64,000 nt of DNA from Rhodospirillaceae bacterium SYSU D60007 (GCA_003574685.1 QOCQ01000001.1:398007-462006); one strand, 5' to 3'. Positions 25,716-35,293 are shown, numbered from the stretch's first letter. Made by a program: numbers and translations. Notes: generated from the sequence alone by a model not told the origin.

Positions 25716-25880
25716 CTGTGCGACAAGGCGGCTGCACCGCCGGAGACATCGTTGCCGGTCGGCTTGAGCCGGCCGGAACGGCGGGTCTAGAGTCGGGTGG
25801 TCGCAGTCCCGCGTTGCCACGTGTGTTGGAGCGATCGTGGCGGTCGCCCCGGGCGCCGGACCGTCATTTCGGAGGGATTC

Positions 25881-27056
<1,176 letters not shown>

Positions 27057-27081
27057 CGTCAGGCCGGTTCCCCTGACTTTT

Positions 27082-27123
27082 CTGCATTGCAGCATAACTG
27101 CGAAAGCGATTGCTGCAATGCAG
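27082..27123. promoter_or_regulatory. pair of TGC-rich palindromic sites between phaA and phaB
   Basis: CTGCATTGCAG (27082-27092) and CTGCAATGCAG (27113-27123) are reverse complements of each other, 31 bases apart (three helical turns), each followed by CATAAC. The sequence and location fit operator sites for a PhaR-type PHB sensor. Confidence 0.5.
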
Positions 27124-27200
27124 CATAACCAGTAAAAGCCCCGCCCAGCGGCCGGCAAGACCGCCGGCAAGCAAGAGCGCGAATTTCCAGGGAGGATGAT

Positions 27201-27923
27201 ATGGCACGCGTCGCTTTGGTCACGGGCGGTACCCGCGGCATTGGTGCAGCCATCTGCAGGATGCTGAAGGACAAGGGCTACACCGTCGCCGCGAACTACG
27301 CCGGCAATGACGCCGCCGCCAAAAAGTTCAGGGAAGAGACCGGCATCGCCGTCTACAAATTCGACGTCGGCGACTTCGCCGCCGTGCAAACGGCCGTGGC
27401 GCAGATCGAGAAGGATCTCGGCCCCATCGAAATCGTCGTCAACAACGCCGGCATCACCCGCGACGGCACCATGAAGCGTATGAACCGCGAGAGCTGGGAC
27501 GCCGTCGTCGCCACCAACCTCGGCTCGTGCTTCAACGTCTGCAAGGCGGTGTGGGACGGCATGAACACCCGCGGCTTCGGCCGCATCGTCAACATCGGCT
27601 CGATCAACGGCCAGGCCGGCCAGTACGGCCAGGTCAACTACGCCGCGGCCAAGTCGGGCATCCACGGCTTCACCAAGGCGCTGGCCCAGGAAGGCGCCGC
27701 CAAGGGCATCACCGTCAACGCCATCGCGCCGGGCTACACCGACACCGACATGGTGTCCGCGGTGCCGGCACCGGTGCTGGAAAAGATCGTCGCGAAGATC
27801 CCTGTGGGCCGGCTGGGCAAGGCCGAGGAGATCGCGCGCGGCGTGGTCTTCCTCGTGGCCGACGATGCCGGCTTCATCACCGGCTCGACGCTCAGCATCA
27901 ACGGCGGCCAGCACATGTACTGA
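27201..27923 (+). CDS. phaB: acetoacetyl-CoA reductase
   Basis: A 240-residue short-chain dehydrogenase that reduces acetoacetyl-CoA with NADPH to (R)-3-hydroxybutyryl-CoA for PHB synthesis. The cofactor motif is GGTRGIG (9-15), NNAGITRDGTMKRM begins at 81, and the catalytic residues are S134, Y147 and K151 (NYAAAKSG). The NNAGITRDG motif is a hallmark of PhaB. GGAGGATGAT precedes the ATG. The stop abuts that of the convergent DUF2474 gene with no space for a separate terminator. Confidence 0.97.
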   Translation: MARVALVTGGTRGIGAAICRMLKDKGYTVAANYAGNDAAAKKFREETGIAVYKFDVGDFAAVQTAVAQIEKDLGPIEIVVNNAGITRDGTMKRMNRESWDAVVATNLGSCFNVCKAVWDGMNTRGFGRIVNIGSINGQAGQYGQVNYAAAKSGIHGFTKALAQEGAAKGITVNAIAPGYTDTDMVSAVPAPVLEKIVAKIPVGRLGKAEEIARGVVFLVADDAGFITGSTLSINGGQHMY

Positions 27924-28037
27924 TCACGCCAGCGCCACCTGCATCACGGTTCGCAGCAAATACGCCAGGCCGGCGATCACCACGACGCCGGCCGCCCACA
28001 ACAGCACGAACCAGAAGATGCGGCGCCACGGCGTCAT
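27924..28037 (-). CDS. DUF2474 small subunit-like protein of cytochrome bd
   Basis: A 37-residue single-helix membrane protein (PWRRIFWFVLLWAAGVVVIA, then LLRTVMQ). DUF2474 proteins sit directly downstream of cydAB in many alphaproteobacteria and resemble CydX, the small subunit that stabilises the oxidase. It starts 2 bases after the cydB stop, so it belongs to the same operon. It is easily missed because it is so short. Confidence 0.85.
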   Translation of the reverse strand: MTPWRRIFWFVLLWAAGVVVIAGLAYLLRTVMQVALA

Positions 28038-28039
28038 GA

Positions 28040-29047
28040 TCAGTGATGATAGCCGCTGCCCGGCGTGACCTTGCCGCGGAACACCGAATAGGCATAGGCC
28101 GTGTAGCCGAGGATGATCGGCAGCAGAAACGCCGCGCCCACCAGCAGGAACAGCAGGCTGCTGTCGGGCGCCGCCGCATCCCAGATCGAGAGCGACGGCG
28201 GCACGATGTTGGGATAAAGGCTGATGCCCAGCCCGACGTAGCTCAGCACGAACAGCGCCAGCGCCAGCAGGAACGGTGCCAGCTCGCGCCGCCCCCGCAC
28301 CGCGCGCCAGTATCCGATCGCCACCGCCGCCACCAGCAGCGGCACCGGCGCGCTGTAGAGGACAGCCGGCCAGCTGAACCAGCGCTCGGCGTATCCCGGA
28401 TTCAGCAACGGCGTCCAGGCGCTGACGACGACGACAAACACCAGCACCAGCGCCCCTAGCGGCAGCGCCCAGCGCCAGCAGCGGAGCTGCAGCGCATCCC
28501 CGGTCTTGTAGATCAGCCACGTCACGCCCAGCAGCGCATAGCCCGCCACCAGCGCCAGCCCGGTCATGACGCTGAACGGCGACAGCCAGTCCCACCAGCC
28601 GCCGGCATAGGCACGCCCCTCGATCGCGATGCCCTGCACCAGCGCCCCCAGCGCGATGCCCTGGCAGAACGCCGCCACGATCGAGCCGCCGGCGAACGCG
28701 CCGTCCCAGAAGCGCCGCCCCCGCACCGTGCGATGGCGGAACTCGAAGGCCACGCCGCGGAAGATCAGCCCCAGCAGCATCAGCGTCAGCGGCATGTACA
28801 GCGCCGGCAGCGCGATGGCATAGGCCAGCGGGAACACCGCGAACAGCCCGCCGCCGCCCAGCACCAGCCAGGTCTCGTTGCCGTCCCACACCGGCGCGAT
28901 GCTGTCGATCGCCGTGTCGCGCTCCTGCGGCGTGTCGATCGCGGGGAACAGGATGCCCACGCCCAGATCGAAGCCGTCGAGGATGACGTAGGCCAGCACC
29001 GCAAACGCGATCAGCCCGGCCCAGACGAAGGCGAGATCGAAGCTCAT
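28040..29047 (-). CDS. cydB: cytochrome bd ubiquinol oxidase subunit II
   Basis: A 335-residue polytopic membrane protein. The N-terminus MSFDLAFVWAGLIAFAVLAY, the segment VILDGFDLGVGILFP and WDGNETWLVLGGGGLFAVFP are invariant CydB features. It pairs with CydA in the quinol oxidase that reduces O2 to water. The ATG overlaps the cydA stop by 4 bases (ATGA), giving coupled translation. Followed by a DUF2474 gene. Confidence 0.97.
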   Translation of the reverse strand: MSFDLAFVWAGLIAFAVLAYVILDGFDLGVGILFPAIDTPQERDTAIDSIAPVWDGNETWLVLGGGGLFAVFPLAYAIALPALYMPLTLMLLGLIFRGVAFEFRHRTVRGRRFWDGAFAGGSIVAAFCQGIALGALVQGIAIEGRAYAGGWWDWLSPFSVMTGLALVAGYALLGVTWLIYKTGDALQLRCWRWALPLGALVLVFVVVVSAWTPLLNPGYAERWFSWPAVLYSAPVPLLVAAVAIGYWRAVRGRRELAPFLLALALFVLSYVGLGISLYPNIVPPSLSIWDAAAPDSSLLFLLVGAAFLLPIILGYTAYAYSVFRGKVTPGSGYHH

Positions 29048-30465
29048 GGCCGGTCCCCCTCGATCGACAGCCGCCCGGCCGTGCCGCCCGCCAGCGCCGG
29101 CCGCCCGGCCGCGGCGTCGACCAGCACCGGCTCGGGCGGCGGCTCGCCGGCCACCGGTGCCTTGCGCATCAGCCGCAGCAGGTAGAAGACGCCCGCGCCG
29201 AACACCGCGAAGTAGACGATCGCGAAAGCCGCCAGCGAGGTCGCCACCGCCGGCGCCGCCACCGGCGACACCGACTCCGACGTGCGCATCAGCCCGTACA
29301 CCGTCCACGGCTGGCGCCCCACCTCGGTCGTGATCCAGCCCGCCAGCACCGCCACGAACCCCGCTGGCCCCATCGCGACGGCAAACCGGTGCAGCCACCG
29401 CGCGCGATACAGCGCGCCGGTCGCGCGGCAGACCAGGCTCCACACGCCCAGCGCCACCATCAGCACGCCCATCCCCACCATGATCCGGAAGCTCCAGAAC
29501 ACGATCGCGGCGTTGGGCCGGTCGGCCGGCGGCCATTCCTTCAGTCCCCGGATCTCGCCATCCCATTCGTGCGTCAGGATCAGGCTGCCCAGCTTCGGCA
29601 CCTCGACGGCCCAGCGCGTGGTCTCGGCCGCCATGTCGGGCCAGCCGAACAGGATCAGCGGCACGCCGCGCCCGGTTTCGAAATGCCCCTCGATGGCCGC
29701 GATCTTGGCCGGCTGGTGCGCAAGCGTGTTGAGCCCGTGGAAATCGCCCACCACCGCCTGCACCGGCGCCACCAGGGCCGCCATCCACATCGCCATCGAG
29801 AACATCACCCGCGCCGCTTCATTGCCGCGATCGCGCAGCAGGTGCCAGGCGCCCACCGCGCCCACCACCAGCGCCGTGGTCAGGTAGGCCGCCAGCACCA
29901 TGTGCACCAGGCGCCAGGGAAAGGAGGGGTTGAAGATCACCGCCCACCAGTCCACCGGCACGAACTGGCCGTTGGCGGCGATGGCATGGCCCTGCGGCGT
30001 CTGCATCCAGCTATTGGCCGACAGGATCCAGAAGGCGGAGATCAGCGTGCCGATGGCCACCATCAGCGTGGCGAAGAAATGCAGGCCGCGGCCCACACGA
30101 TTCATGCCGAACAGCATGACGCCGAGAAAGCCCGCCTCGAGGAAGAAGGCGGTCAGCACCTCGTAGCCCAAGAGCGGCCCCAGCACCGGCCCGGTGCGGT
30201 CGGCGAACGGCCCCCAGTTGGTGCCGATCTGGTAGCTCATCACCACGCCCGACACGACGCCCATGCCGAAGACGATGGCGAAGATCTTGAGCCAGTAGCG
30301 GAAGACGTTGAGCCACACCTCGCGGCCCGTCACCAGCCACAGCCCCTCCAGCACCGCGAGGTAGCTCGCCAGCCCGATGGAGAACGCGGGGAACACGATG
30401 TGGAAGGAGATGACGAACGCAAACTGCAGGCGTGCCAGCAGCAACGCATCGAAGAGTTCGGTCAT
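29044..30465 (-). CDS. cydA: cytochrome bd ubiquinol oxidase subunit I, short Q-loop
   Basis: A 473-residue subunit carrying haems b558, b595 and d. H22 in VISFHIVFPAF corresponds to the N-terminal haem ligand, and WITTEVGRQPWTVYG is the quinol-site GRQPW motif. It is about 50 residues shorter than the E. coli protein, as in the short-Q-loop, cyanide-insensitive (CIO) branch. It is a high-affinity terminal oxidase of the inner membrane, useful at low oxygen. The operon order is cydA-cydB-DUF2474. The promoter should lie upstream of 30465, where a palindromic repeat begins about 100 bases away. Confidence 0.97.
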   Translation of the reverse strand: MTELFDALLLARLQFAFVISFHIVFPAFSIGLASYLAVLEGLWLVTGREVWLNVFRYWLKIFAIVFGMGVVSGVVMSYQIGTNWGPFADRTGPVLGPLLGYEVLTAFFLEAGFLGVMLFGMNRVGRGLHFFATLMVAIGTLISAFWILSANSWMQTPQGHAIAANGQFVPVDWWAVIFNPSFPWRLVHMVLAAYLTTALVVGAVGAWHLLRDRGNEAARVMFSMAMWMAALVAPVQAVVGDFHGLNTLAHQPAKIAAIEGHFETGRGVPLILFGWPDMAAETTRWAVEVPKLGSLILTHEWDGEIRGLKEWPPADRPNAAIVFWSFRIMVGMGVLMVALGVWSLVCRATGALYRARWLHRFAVAMGPAGFVAVLAGWITTEVGRQPWTVYGLMRTSESVSPVAAPAVATSLAAFAIVYFAVFGAGVFYLLRLMRKAPVAGEPPPEPVLVDAAAGRPALAGGTAGRLSIEGDRP

Positions 30466-30566
30466 CCCGTCTCTCCTCCGCCGGGTGTGCCCGGGACCTT
30501 GATGCTACCACGTCAGAGATAGTCCGCAGTGCCGCCCGTTTCACCGCGCCTGTTGTCGCGGCTTTG

Positions 30567-30668
30567 CTGGGAGCGCGGGCATCCTGCCCGCATCGTCCGC
30601 AGCGCAAGCGAAGGGCGAAGTCTTCCCGGCGCTGCGCGCCGATGCGGGCAAAATGCCCGCGCTCCCAG
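30567..30668. repeat. palindromic repeat family B, complete copy
   Basis: The outer arms begin CTGGGAGCGCGGGCAT and end ATGCCCGCGCTCCCAG. The 29-base arms agree at all but about two positions, and each arm holds an inner GCGGGCA...TGCCCGC hairpin. Between them is a GCGAAGGGCGAAG spacer. Related pieces are at 31387, 31693, 33849 and 34827. Confidence 0.85.
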
Positions 30669-30691
30669 GTACATCGATGATCAAAAGCCAG

Positions 30692-31023
30692 CTATTTGAT
30701 GTATTCCCGCAACCGGGCCAGTAGTGCCGGGATCTCCTCGATCACCGTCTTCCAGAGGATATCGTGATCGATGTTGGCGTAGGCGTGAATCAGCCGGTTC
30801 CGCATCGAAATGATGAGATTCCACGGCACCGTCGGCAGGGCTGCCCGGCTTTCGGGAGCGCCCTTCGCTGCGGCCTCACCGATGACCGTGATGGCATGAA
30901 CCAGTGCGAACAGCAGCATCTGATCCGAATCGAGGTCCGCCGCTTCCGCCCGGCAATGAAACGCTGGGTCGCCTCTGCGGCTTCGACCATGTGACGCAGC
31001 CGGATGGCATCCTCAGGCCGCAT
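30692..31023 (-). pseudogene. hepT: HepT-type toxin gene with a frameshift
   Basis: From ATG 31023 the frame reads [24 protein letters not shown] and then loses sense. The rest of HepT continues one frame over (ADLDSDQMLLFALVHAITVIG to LLARLREYIK). The catalytic Rx4-6H motif, RNRLIHAY, is intact in the second part. A net loss of one base near 30945-30955 explains the break. HepT proteins are HEPN RNases controlled by the nucleotidyltransferase MntA; here the toxin is presumably dead. The start overlaps the mntA stop by 11 bases. A sequencing error is possible. Confidence 0.75.
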
Positions 31024-31315
31024 ACTGGACCTCGGCCGTCCGGACCACTTCATCGCGGAAATGGCGGCTCAGGTCCTGGGCGGTGCGCAGGTCGACGCGG
31101 CGGCCTCCCAGTAGCGTCGAGAGCTCGCTTTCAATGCCTGCGAGCGCCAGCAGACCCGGCTCGTGTCCCGGCTCGAATTCCACCAGCAGGTCTACATCAC
31201 TGTCGGGCCGGGCTGCGCCCTTGAGTGTAGAGCCGAACAGCGACAACCGCCGGATGTGATGATGCCGACAGAGGTCGGCGAGTGCGGCAGCATCGCGAAA
31301 CAGGGTTTGGCTCAC
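31013..31315 (-). CDS. mntA: MntA-type nucleotidyltransferase antitoxin
   Basis: A 100-residue minimal nucleotidyltransferase. The GSx10DxD motif is complete: G28-S29 in LFGSTLKGA, with D40 and D42 in [11 protein letters not shown]. MntA proteins AMPylate the HEPN toxin HepT next to the catalytic motif and silence it. The GTG at 31315 is chosen because GGAGGGAG lies 6 bases upstream. The partner hepT is frameshifted. Confidence 0.85.
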   Translation of the reverse strand: MSQTLFRDAAALADLCRHHHIRRLSLFGSTLKGAARPDSDVDLLVEFEPGHEPGLLALAGIESELSTLLGGRRVDLRTAQDLSRHFRDEVVRTAEVQYAA

Positions 31316-31386
31316 GGCAATCTCCCTCCGATCGCCCGGTATACAAGCATCGCGCGGCATGATGCCAACCATCAAGGCTTCTTCAT

Positions 31387-31729
31387 GCTGGGAGCGCAGG
31401 CATCCCCGCCCGCATCGCCCGTAGCGTAGCGGAGGGCGACTTTGCACGGTCGGCGCCGCGTACCGATGCCCCCGCTCACGGGCGCGCCGAAAACCCGCGA
31501 TCGCGCGGTTTCTCATCCATGGGCGGCAGATGGGACGCCCCGGGTTTGCTTGCGGGGCTGCATCCATGGCCAGGATCCCGTTGTGTGTCACGGGTGACAC
31601 ACAAAGCCATTTGCGTGTCATGAAGTGCCACTTCGTGACACACAAATCTTCCAGCCTGTCATCGGGGAGCGAACTCTTGGGCGGTAGGCGCTGTCGCGCC
31701 GATGCGGGCAAGATGCCCGCGCGCCCGGG
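31387..31729. repeat. family B repeat halves flanking other palindromes
   Basis: The left half starts CTGGGAGCGCAGGCAT at 31387 and the right half, with GCGGGCAAGATGCCCGC, ends near 31729. In the intact copy at 30567 the halves are about 40 bases apart; here about 250 bases lie between them, including the double palindrome at 31581-31646, as if another element had entered. Confidence 0.6.
31581..31646. repeat. double palindrome with GTGTGTCAC/GTGACACAC arms
   Basis: TTGTGTGTCAC and GTGACACACAA form a perfect 11-bp inverted repeat with a 2-base centre (31581-31604). A second palindrome follows 5 bases later: 18-base arms at 31610-31627 and 31629-31646 with about two mismatches, sharing the TGACACACAA end. 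No gene is adjacent. It could be a protein-binding site or a structured RNA. Confidence 0.75.
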
Positions 31730-32319
31730 TGCAAGACTATCGGTGCGGTGTCAGCAATACGAAGTTCCAACAGATTGCCCGTTCTGAAACCGGGCGTATG
31801 CATTCATAGACCTTCCCCTCCGGAAGATTGCTTTTTGGTCGTATGCGAAATGCCCTTTGCTTGGCCCGAGAGCTGTAGTGCTGGCGATACTGGAAATGGG
31901 TGCTGCCGACTCTTTGGCGACGGTTGTCTTAGCCATTCTTGTCTCTTGCGCTCTACCCGTGGTGAAGACGACGCGCGTCATATGACGCTTGCAGGACCTT
32001 AGTTTGCCACAGTTGGCGAGTCGCGGACGACCAAATTCAGCAGATCTTGCTCGATCTGACTCGCTGGACGAGCGCGCGCCAGATAGTCGCGGCGGTCGCC
32101 GCTGCCTTCGCTGCCTTGCTGGCCGGGTTCAGTCCTCGGATTCAAAGGCACCTCTTGCCTCGTCGCGCTGCTTCAAGGGCTTTGGGACGTTCGATAGCCC
32201 GCTCCTCGGGGCTGTGCATTGCTTCCTAGGCGTCGTGGCGACGCTGCACGTTTAGCCAAAACCTGGAACCGTTGTCGAACGCGCGGGCATCTCGTTCTCG
32301 ACAACAATCCGAACTGCTC

Positions 32320-32991
32320 CTAGGGATGCGGCAGCAGGCCGTCAGACAGTTCTGCCGCCACCTCGACCTCATCCTCCTTCGGCCCGCGGGCCACCACCTT
32401 CAGCACACCCGATGGCAGCGGCCGCTGCATCTTCAGTGCTTCCCCGGCGGGCGCGGCGAGCCAGCGCGCGCACTCCTCCTCGCTGCGCAGGATCACGGGC
32501 ATGGCCCTGCCGTGCACCGGCTTGACGTCGGCATTGGCGTATGTGGTCAGGATGGTGAAGAGGAGGTGGTCGCCGACGATGGGCGCCTTCTTCGGGCCGC
32601 GCGCGCCGGTCCACGGACGCCACAGACCGGCAAAAGCGAAGAGCGGTCGCGTCTCGTCGAGTGCGAACCAGTGCCACACATTGGGCCGCGTGTCGGTCGG
32701 CTCGCAGAAGCTGGTGGCCGGCACCAGGCAGCGATTCTCCGGCTGCAACCAGGGGCGCCAGAAATCCGAATCGAGGTGGCGCGCGTTGGTGACCGGCGCG
32801 CCCGCGCCTTCCTTCGGCGGGAAGCCCCAGCGCATGTTGAGTGCTTCCAACCCGCCGTCGGGCAGGCGACGGATCACCGCCGCCGGCTGATCGGGAAAGG
32901 TGCCGGTCGAGAGGCCCTCGTCGTTGCGCCGATCAACGCTGAGCTTCCAGCGGGTAAGCAGCGCGCGCAGTCGGGCGTAGGCGTTGCACAT
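32320..32991 (-). CDS. SRAP-family abasic-site processing protein (YedK/HMCES-like)
   Basis: A 223-residue SOS-response-associated peptidase family protein, which crosslinks to abasic sites in single-stranded DNA through its N-terminal Cys. The active site is complete: C2 (exposed by Met removal), N69 in TNARHLDS, E97 in SFCEPTD and H160 in PVHGRAMPVIL. The start MCNAY deviates from the commoner MCGR(Y/F). Length is typical. It is divergent from a small zinc-ribbon gene. Confidence 0.92.
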   Translation of the reverse strand: MCNAYARLRALLTRWKLSVDRRNDEGLSTGTFPDQPAAVIRRLPDGGLEALNMRWGFPPKEGAGAPVTNARHLDSDFWRPWLQPENRCLVPATSFCEPTDTRPNVWHWFALDETRPLFAFAGLWRPWTGARGPKKAPIVGDHLLFTILTTYANADVKPVHGRAMPVILRSEEECARWLAAPAGEALKMQRPLPSGVLKVVARGPKEDEVEVAAELSDGLLPHP

Positions 32992-33082
32992 GGGGTCCGG
33001 CTCGCATCGTGTTTATGTTCCCGTTGTGTTCCCGGTCAGGCTAGCGTATTTCCCTGGCAGAAACGACTCCCGTGTGCGCCCG

Positions 33083-33325
33083 ATGGAGCAGACAGCCAAC
33101 CTGCATCGCGTATGGTCGTCGGGGCTGCCGCTCTGCGTCATGTGCCGGCAGTGCCTGCATCGCGCGCTGGTGCCGCATGAGGCCATCGGCGCCCGCCGCG
33201 GCAACATGGCTCTGGTCAAGGACATCCGCTTCGTCTGCTCGCAATGCGGCGGGCGCGACGTCGAGTTCCAGGTCGCGGCTCGCGCGGCGGACCTCAAACG
33301 CTTCATGGACGAGTATCGGCGGTAG
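33083..33325 (+). CDS. small zinc-ribbon protein
   Basis: An 80-residue protein with a CVMCRQC cluster near residue 17 and CSQCGG near 54, a typical two-knuckle zinc ribbon, ending in a basic and acidic helix (RFMDEYRR). The GLPLCVMCRQCLHRALVP start resembles small alphaproteobacterial zinc-ribbon proteins. The ATG at 33083 is preferred over the upstream Met, whose N-terminus would overlap the divergent SRAP promoter. Function unknown. Confidence 0.6.
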   Translation: MEQTANLHRVWSSGLPLCVMCRQCLHRALVPHEAIGARRGNMALVKDIRFVCSQCGGRDVEFQVAARAADLKRFMDEYRR

Positions 33326-33397
33326 GCGTGGCAGCCTGCATGATGGCCTCGACGCGGGCGCGCGCCTGCCGGACCTTTTCTGAAGCAGCTTTCGACA

Positions 33398-33790
33398 TCA
33401 GTCAGCCCTCGCCGCGACGGCTTCGATCTCGACCACAACACCCGGACGGGGAAAGCCGCTGACGATCAGCAGTGTCGCCGGCGGGTTGTGATCGCCCATG
33501 ATCCGCGCGCGGATGCGGAAATAATTGTCGAGGATGGCCTTGTCTGTGACGTAGACGGTGAGCTTCACAACATCGTCGAATGTCATGTGGCCAGCGGCGA
33601 GAATGGTGCCGATACGCTCGAAGATCACCTCGAGCTGCGCCAGTGGCTCTGCGGGGACCGTACCGTCCAGGCGCGCACCCACCTGCCCGTTGCAGAACAG
33701 GATGCGGGCGTTCGGGGGAAGCTCCATGCCGTGCGCGGCATTGCCGGAGTGGGCGCAAATCCGGTCGTTGAGCGTGTGGGGCGTCAACAT
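33398..33790 (-). CDS. RidA/YjgF/Rid-family protein
   Basis: A 130-residue Rid-family protein. The CNGQVGARLDGTV strand, DDVVKLTVYVTD and the C-terminal GFPRPGVVVEIEAVA with its conserved Arg and Glu are present. Canonical RidA hydrolyses reactive 2-aminoacrylate imines; other subgroups act on different enamines, and this one is not assigned. AGGCAAGG precedes the ATG at 33790. Confidence 0.9.
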   Translation of the reverse strand: MLTPHTLNDRICAHSGNAAHGMELPPNARILFCNGQVGARLDGTVPAEPLAQLEVIFERIGTILAAGHMTFDDVVKLTVYVTDKAILDNYFRIRARIMGDHNPPATLLIVSGFPRPGVVVEIEAVAARAD

Positions 33791-33848
33791 CCTTGCCTTC
33801 CTTTTCGGCGTGAGCGGGCTGGTCGCCGGTCTTGCATAGCGCATGAGC

Positions 33849-33921
33849 GCGGGAGCGCGGAGAGGAGTTTCGCCCTTCGCTTGCGCTGCGGGCGATGCGG
33901 GCAAGATGCCCGCGCTCCGTG
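33849..33921. repeat. palindromic repeat family B, variant copy
   Basis: GCGGGAGCGCGG, a GCCCTTCGCTTGCGCTGCGG spacer and the conserved GCGGGCAAGATGCCCGC hairpin followed by GCGCTCC. The left arm is shortened compared with the copy at 30567. Confidence 0.7.
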
Positions 33922-33951
33922 TGGGTGTCTGCGCGTCAGGGGGTTTTATCG

Positions 33952-34722
33952 TCACGCCGCGATCTGGGCGAGGAGGTCCGCTAGCGCGGCCGGCGCGGTC
34001 ACCATGGCGTCGTGGCCGGTGGGGAGCTCGTAGAGGCGACAGCCCAGCGTGGCGCGGGCGATGGCCTGGAAGCGTTCGTGCGGCATGCTCGCGGGAAGGG
34101 TGCAGGCGATGTAGGCGCAGTCCAGCCCGTTGCCGGCCGGATTGGCCAGCAGCAGCGGCGAGTCGAAGGTGCGTGCGGGATGTGGCGTGAGGTGGCGGTC
34201 GACCCAGGCGCGGTCGGCGGGATCGGGGATGCCGAAGGACGCGGCAGGCGGCGGCGGGATGGCGATGGCGCGCGGCGCGTCGTGGCTTGCGACGAGGCGC
34301 ATGCGCGCGCCGTGGCCGGCCACGACCGCGTCGAGGAACACCAGCCCGCGTAGGCGGTGCGCCATGCGGTCGGCGGCGCCCAGGATCACGGCGCCGGCAT
34401 AGGAATGGCCGACCAGGATGGCATCACGCAGGCCGCGCGTTTCGAGCAGGCTTGCGACGTCGCCGATATGGGTGTCGAGCGTGATGGCGTTGCTGAGCTC
34501 GGCGATGCGTTCGCCGACGCCGGCCAGCGTCGGCGTCTCGACGCGATGGCCGCGCGCCTGCAGCAGCGGCACCAGTCTTTGCCAGCACCACGCGCCATGC
34601 CAGGCGCCGTGCACCAGCACGAAGGCCGCGGCCGTGCGGGGCCGTGGGCCGCGGGCCTGCGCGGCGATGCTGCCGCCGGCCAGTGCGCCGGCAGCCAGGT
34701 GCAGGAGCGTACGACGGCGCAT
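33952..34722 (-). CDS. exported alpha/beta hydrolase
   Basis: A 256-residue hydrolase. A Tat-like or Sec leader (MRRRTLLHLAAGALAGGSIA) is followed by FVLVHGAWHGAWCWQRLVP, the nucleophile elbow GHSYAG (Ser) and a C-terminal GHDAMVT carrying the triad His. This pattern is of the salicylate-esterase/methylesterase-like group common in proteobacteria. Predicted periplasmic. The substrate is unknown. Confidence 0.85.
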   Translation of the reverse strand: MRRRTLLHLAAGALAGGSIAAQARGPRPRTAAAFVLVHGAWHGAWCWQRLVPLLQARGHRVETPTLAGVGERIAELSNAITLDTHIGDVASLLETRGLRDAILVGHSYAGAVILGAADRMAHRLRGLVFLDAVVAGHGARMRLVASHDAPRAIAIPPPPAASFGIPDPADRAWVDRHLTPHPARTFDSPLLLANPAGNGLDCAYIACTLPASMPHERFQAIARATLGCRLYELPTGHDAMVTAPAALADLLAQIAA

Positions 34723-34826
34723 GACGGCTTCGCCCTTTGCTCCCCCACGGCACCCTTACGCGGCTGTCGCTTGCGATCCAGAATCCAAATTGAGGCTGAC
34801 AGCGGCGTGAAAACACCTCAGCGCTG

Positions 34827-34861
34827 GCGCGCCGATGCGGGCAAGATGCCCGCGGTCCCAC
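34827..34861. repeat. palindromic repeat family B, right half only
   Basis: GCGCGCCGATGCGGGCAAG and TGCCCGCGGTCCCA, with the conserved inner hairpin at 34836-34853. It stands 16 bases ahead of the next start codon, so it may affect expression of that gene. Confidence 0.7.
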
Positions 34862-34876
34862 CGTGTGGAGGTGAAG

Positions 34877-35293
34877 ATGATCGAGTACGCGGAAGCAAGT
34901 CCGGAGGCGCGGGCGGTGTTCGAGGAGATCGCCGCGGTGCGCGGCATCAAACCGGCGGAGGTCAACAATTTCTGGAAGGCGATGGCGCGGCATCCCGCGC
35001 AGATGAGGCGCATCTGGCAGAACATGCGCGCGGTGATGACGCCGGGCGCGCTCGATGCGCGCACCAAGGAGATGATCTATCTCGCGGTGTCGGTGACCAA
35101 CAATTGCGAATACTGCATCGCCTCGCACGGCGCGCAGGCGCGCAAGGCGGGGATGACGGAGGAGATGTTCGGCGAGCTGATGGCGGTGGTGGGGCTGGCC
35201 AACGAAACGAACCGGCTGGCCAACGGCTATCGCGTCCCGGTCGACGCCGCTTTCGCGGGGAGAAGGCCTGAATTTGGATCTTTGCCGGCGTAG
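34877..35293 (+). CDS. AhpD-like carboxymuconolactone-decarboxylase-family protein
   Basis: A 138-residue protein with the redox pair in NNCEYCIASHG (CxxC followed by His), typical of AhpD-like alkylhydroperoxidases. The helices around MTPGALDARTKEMIYLAVSV match the family. It may reduce peroxides, although many relatives have no shown activity. GGAGGTGAAG lies directly before the ATG at 34877. The 3' end overlaps the convergent tetR-like gene by 67 bases. Confidence 0.85.
   Translation: MIEYAEASPEARAVFEEIAAVRGIKPAEVNNFWKAMARHPAQMRRIWQNMRAVMTPGALDARTKEMIYLAVSVTNNCEYCIASHGAQARKAGMTEEMFGELMAVVGLANETNRLANGYRVPVDAAFAGRRPEFGSLPA

Larger units (their letters stand above)
31316..32319. other. about 1 kb without a supported gene, rich in palindromes
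   Basis: No gene could be supported on either strand. The first half is made of repeat pieces: a family B left part at 31387, two adjacent GTGTGTCAC-type palindromes at 31581-31646 and a family B right part at 31693-31729. The second half (31800-32320) has short frames (for example a plus-strand ILEMGAADSLATVVLAILVS) that may be gene debris, but none has a recognisable domain. Confidence 0.5.

Noticed and set aside
31751..31981. 76-residue minus-strand frame (MAKTTVAKESAAPISSIAS)
   Set aside because: No recognisable motif, no ribosome site and it lies in a repeat-rich, apparently decayed stretch.
32047..32229. 60-residue plus-strand frame with an Ala-rich hydrophobic segment
   Set aside because: Could be gene debris but start signals and family resemblance are lacking.
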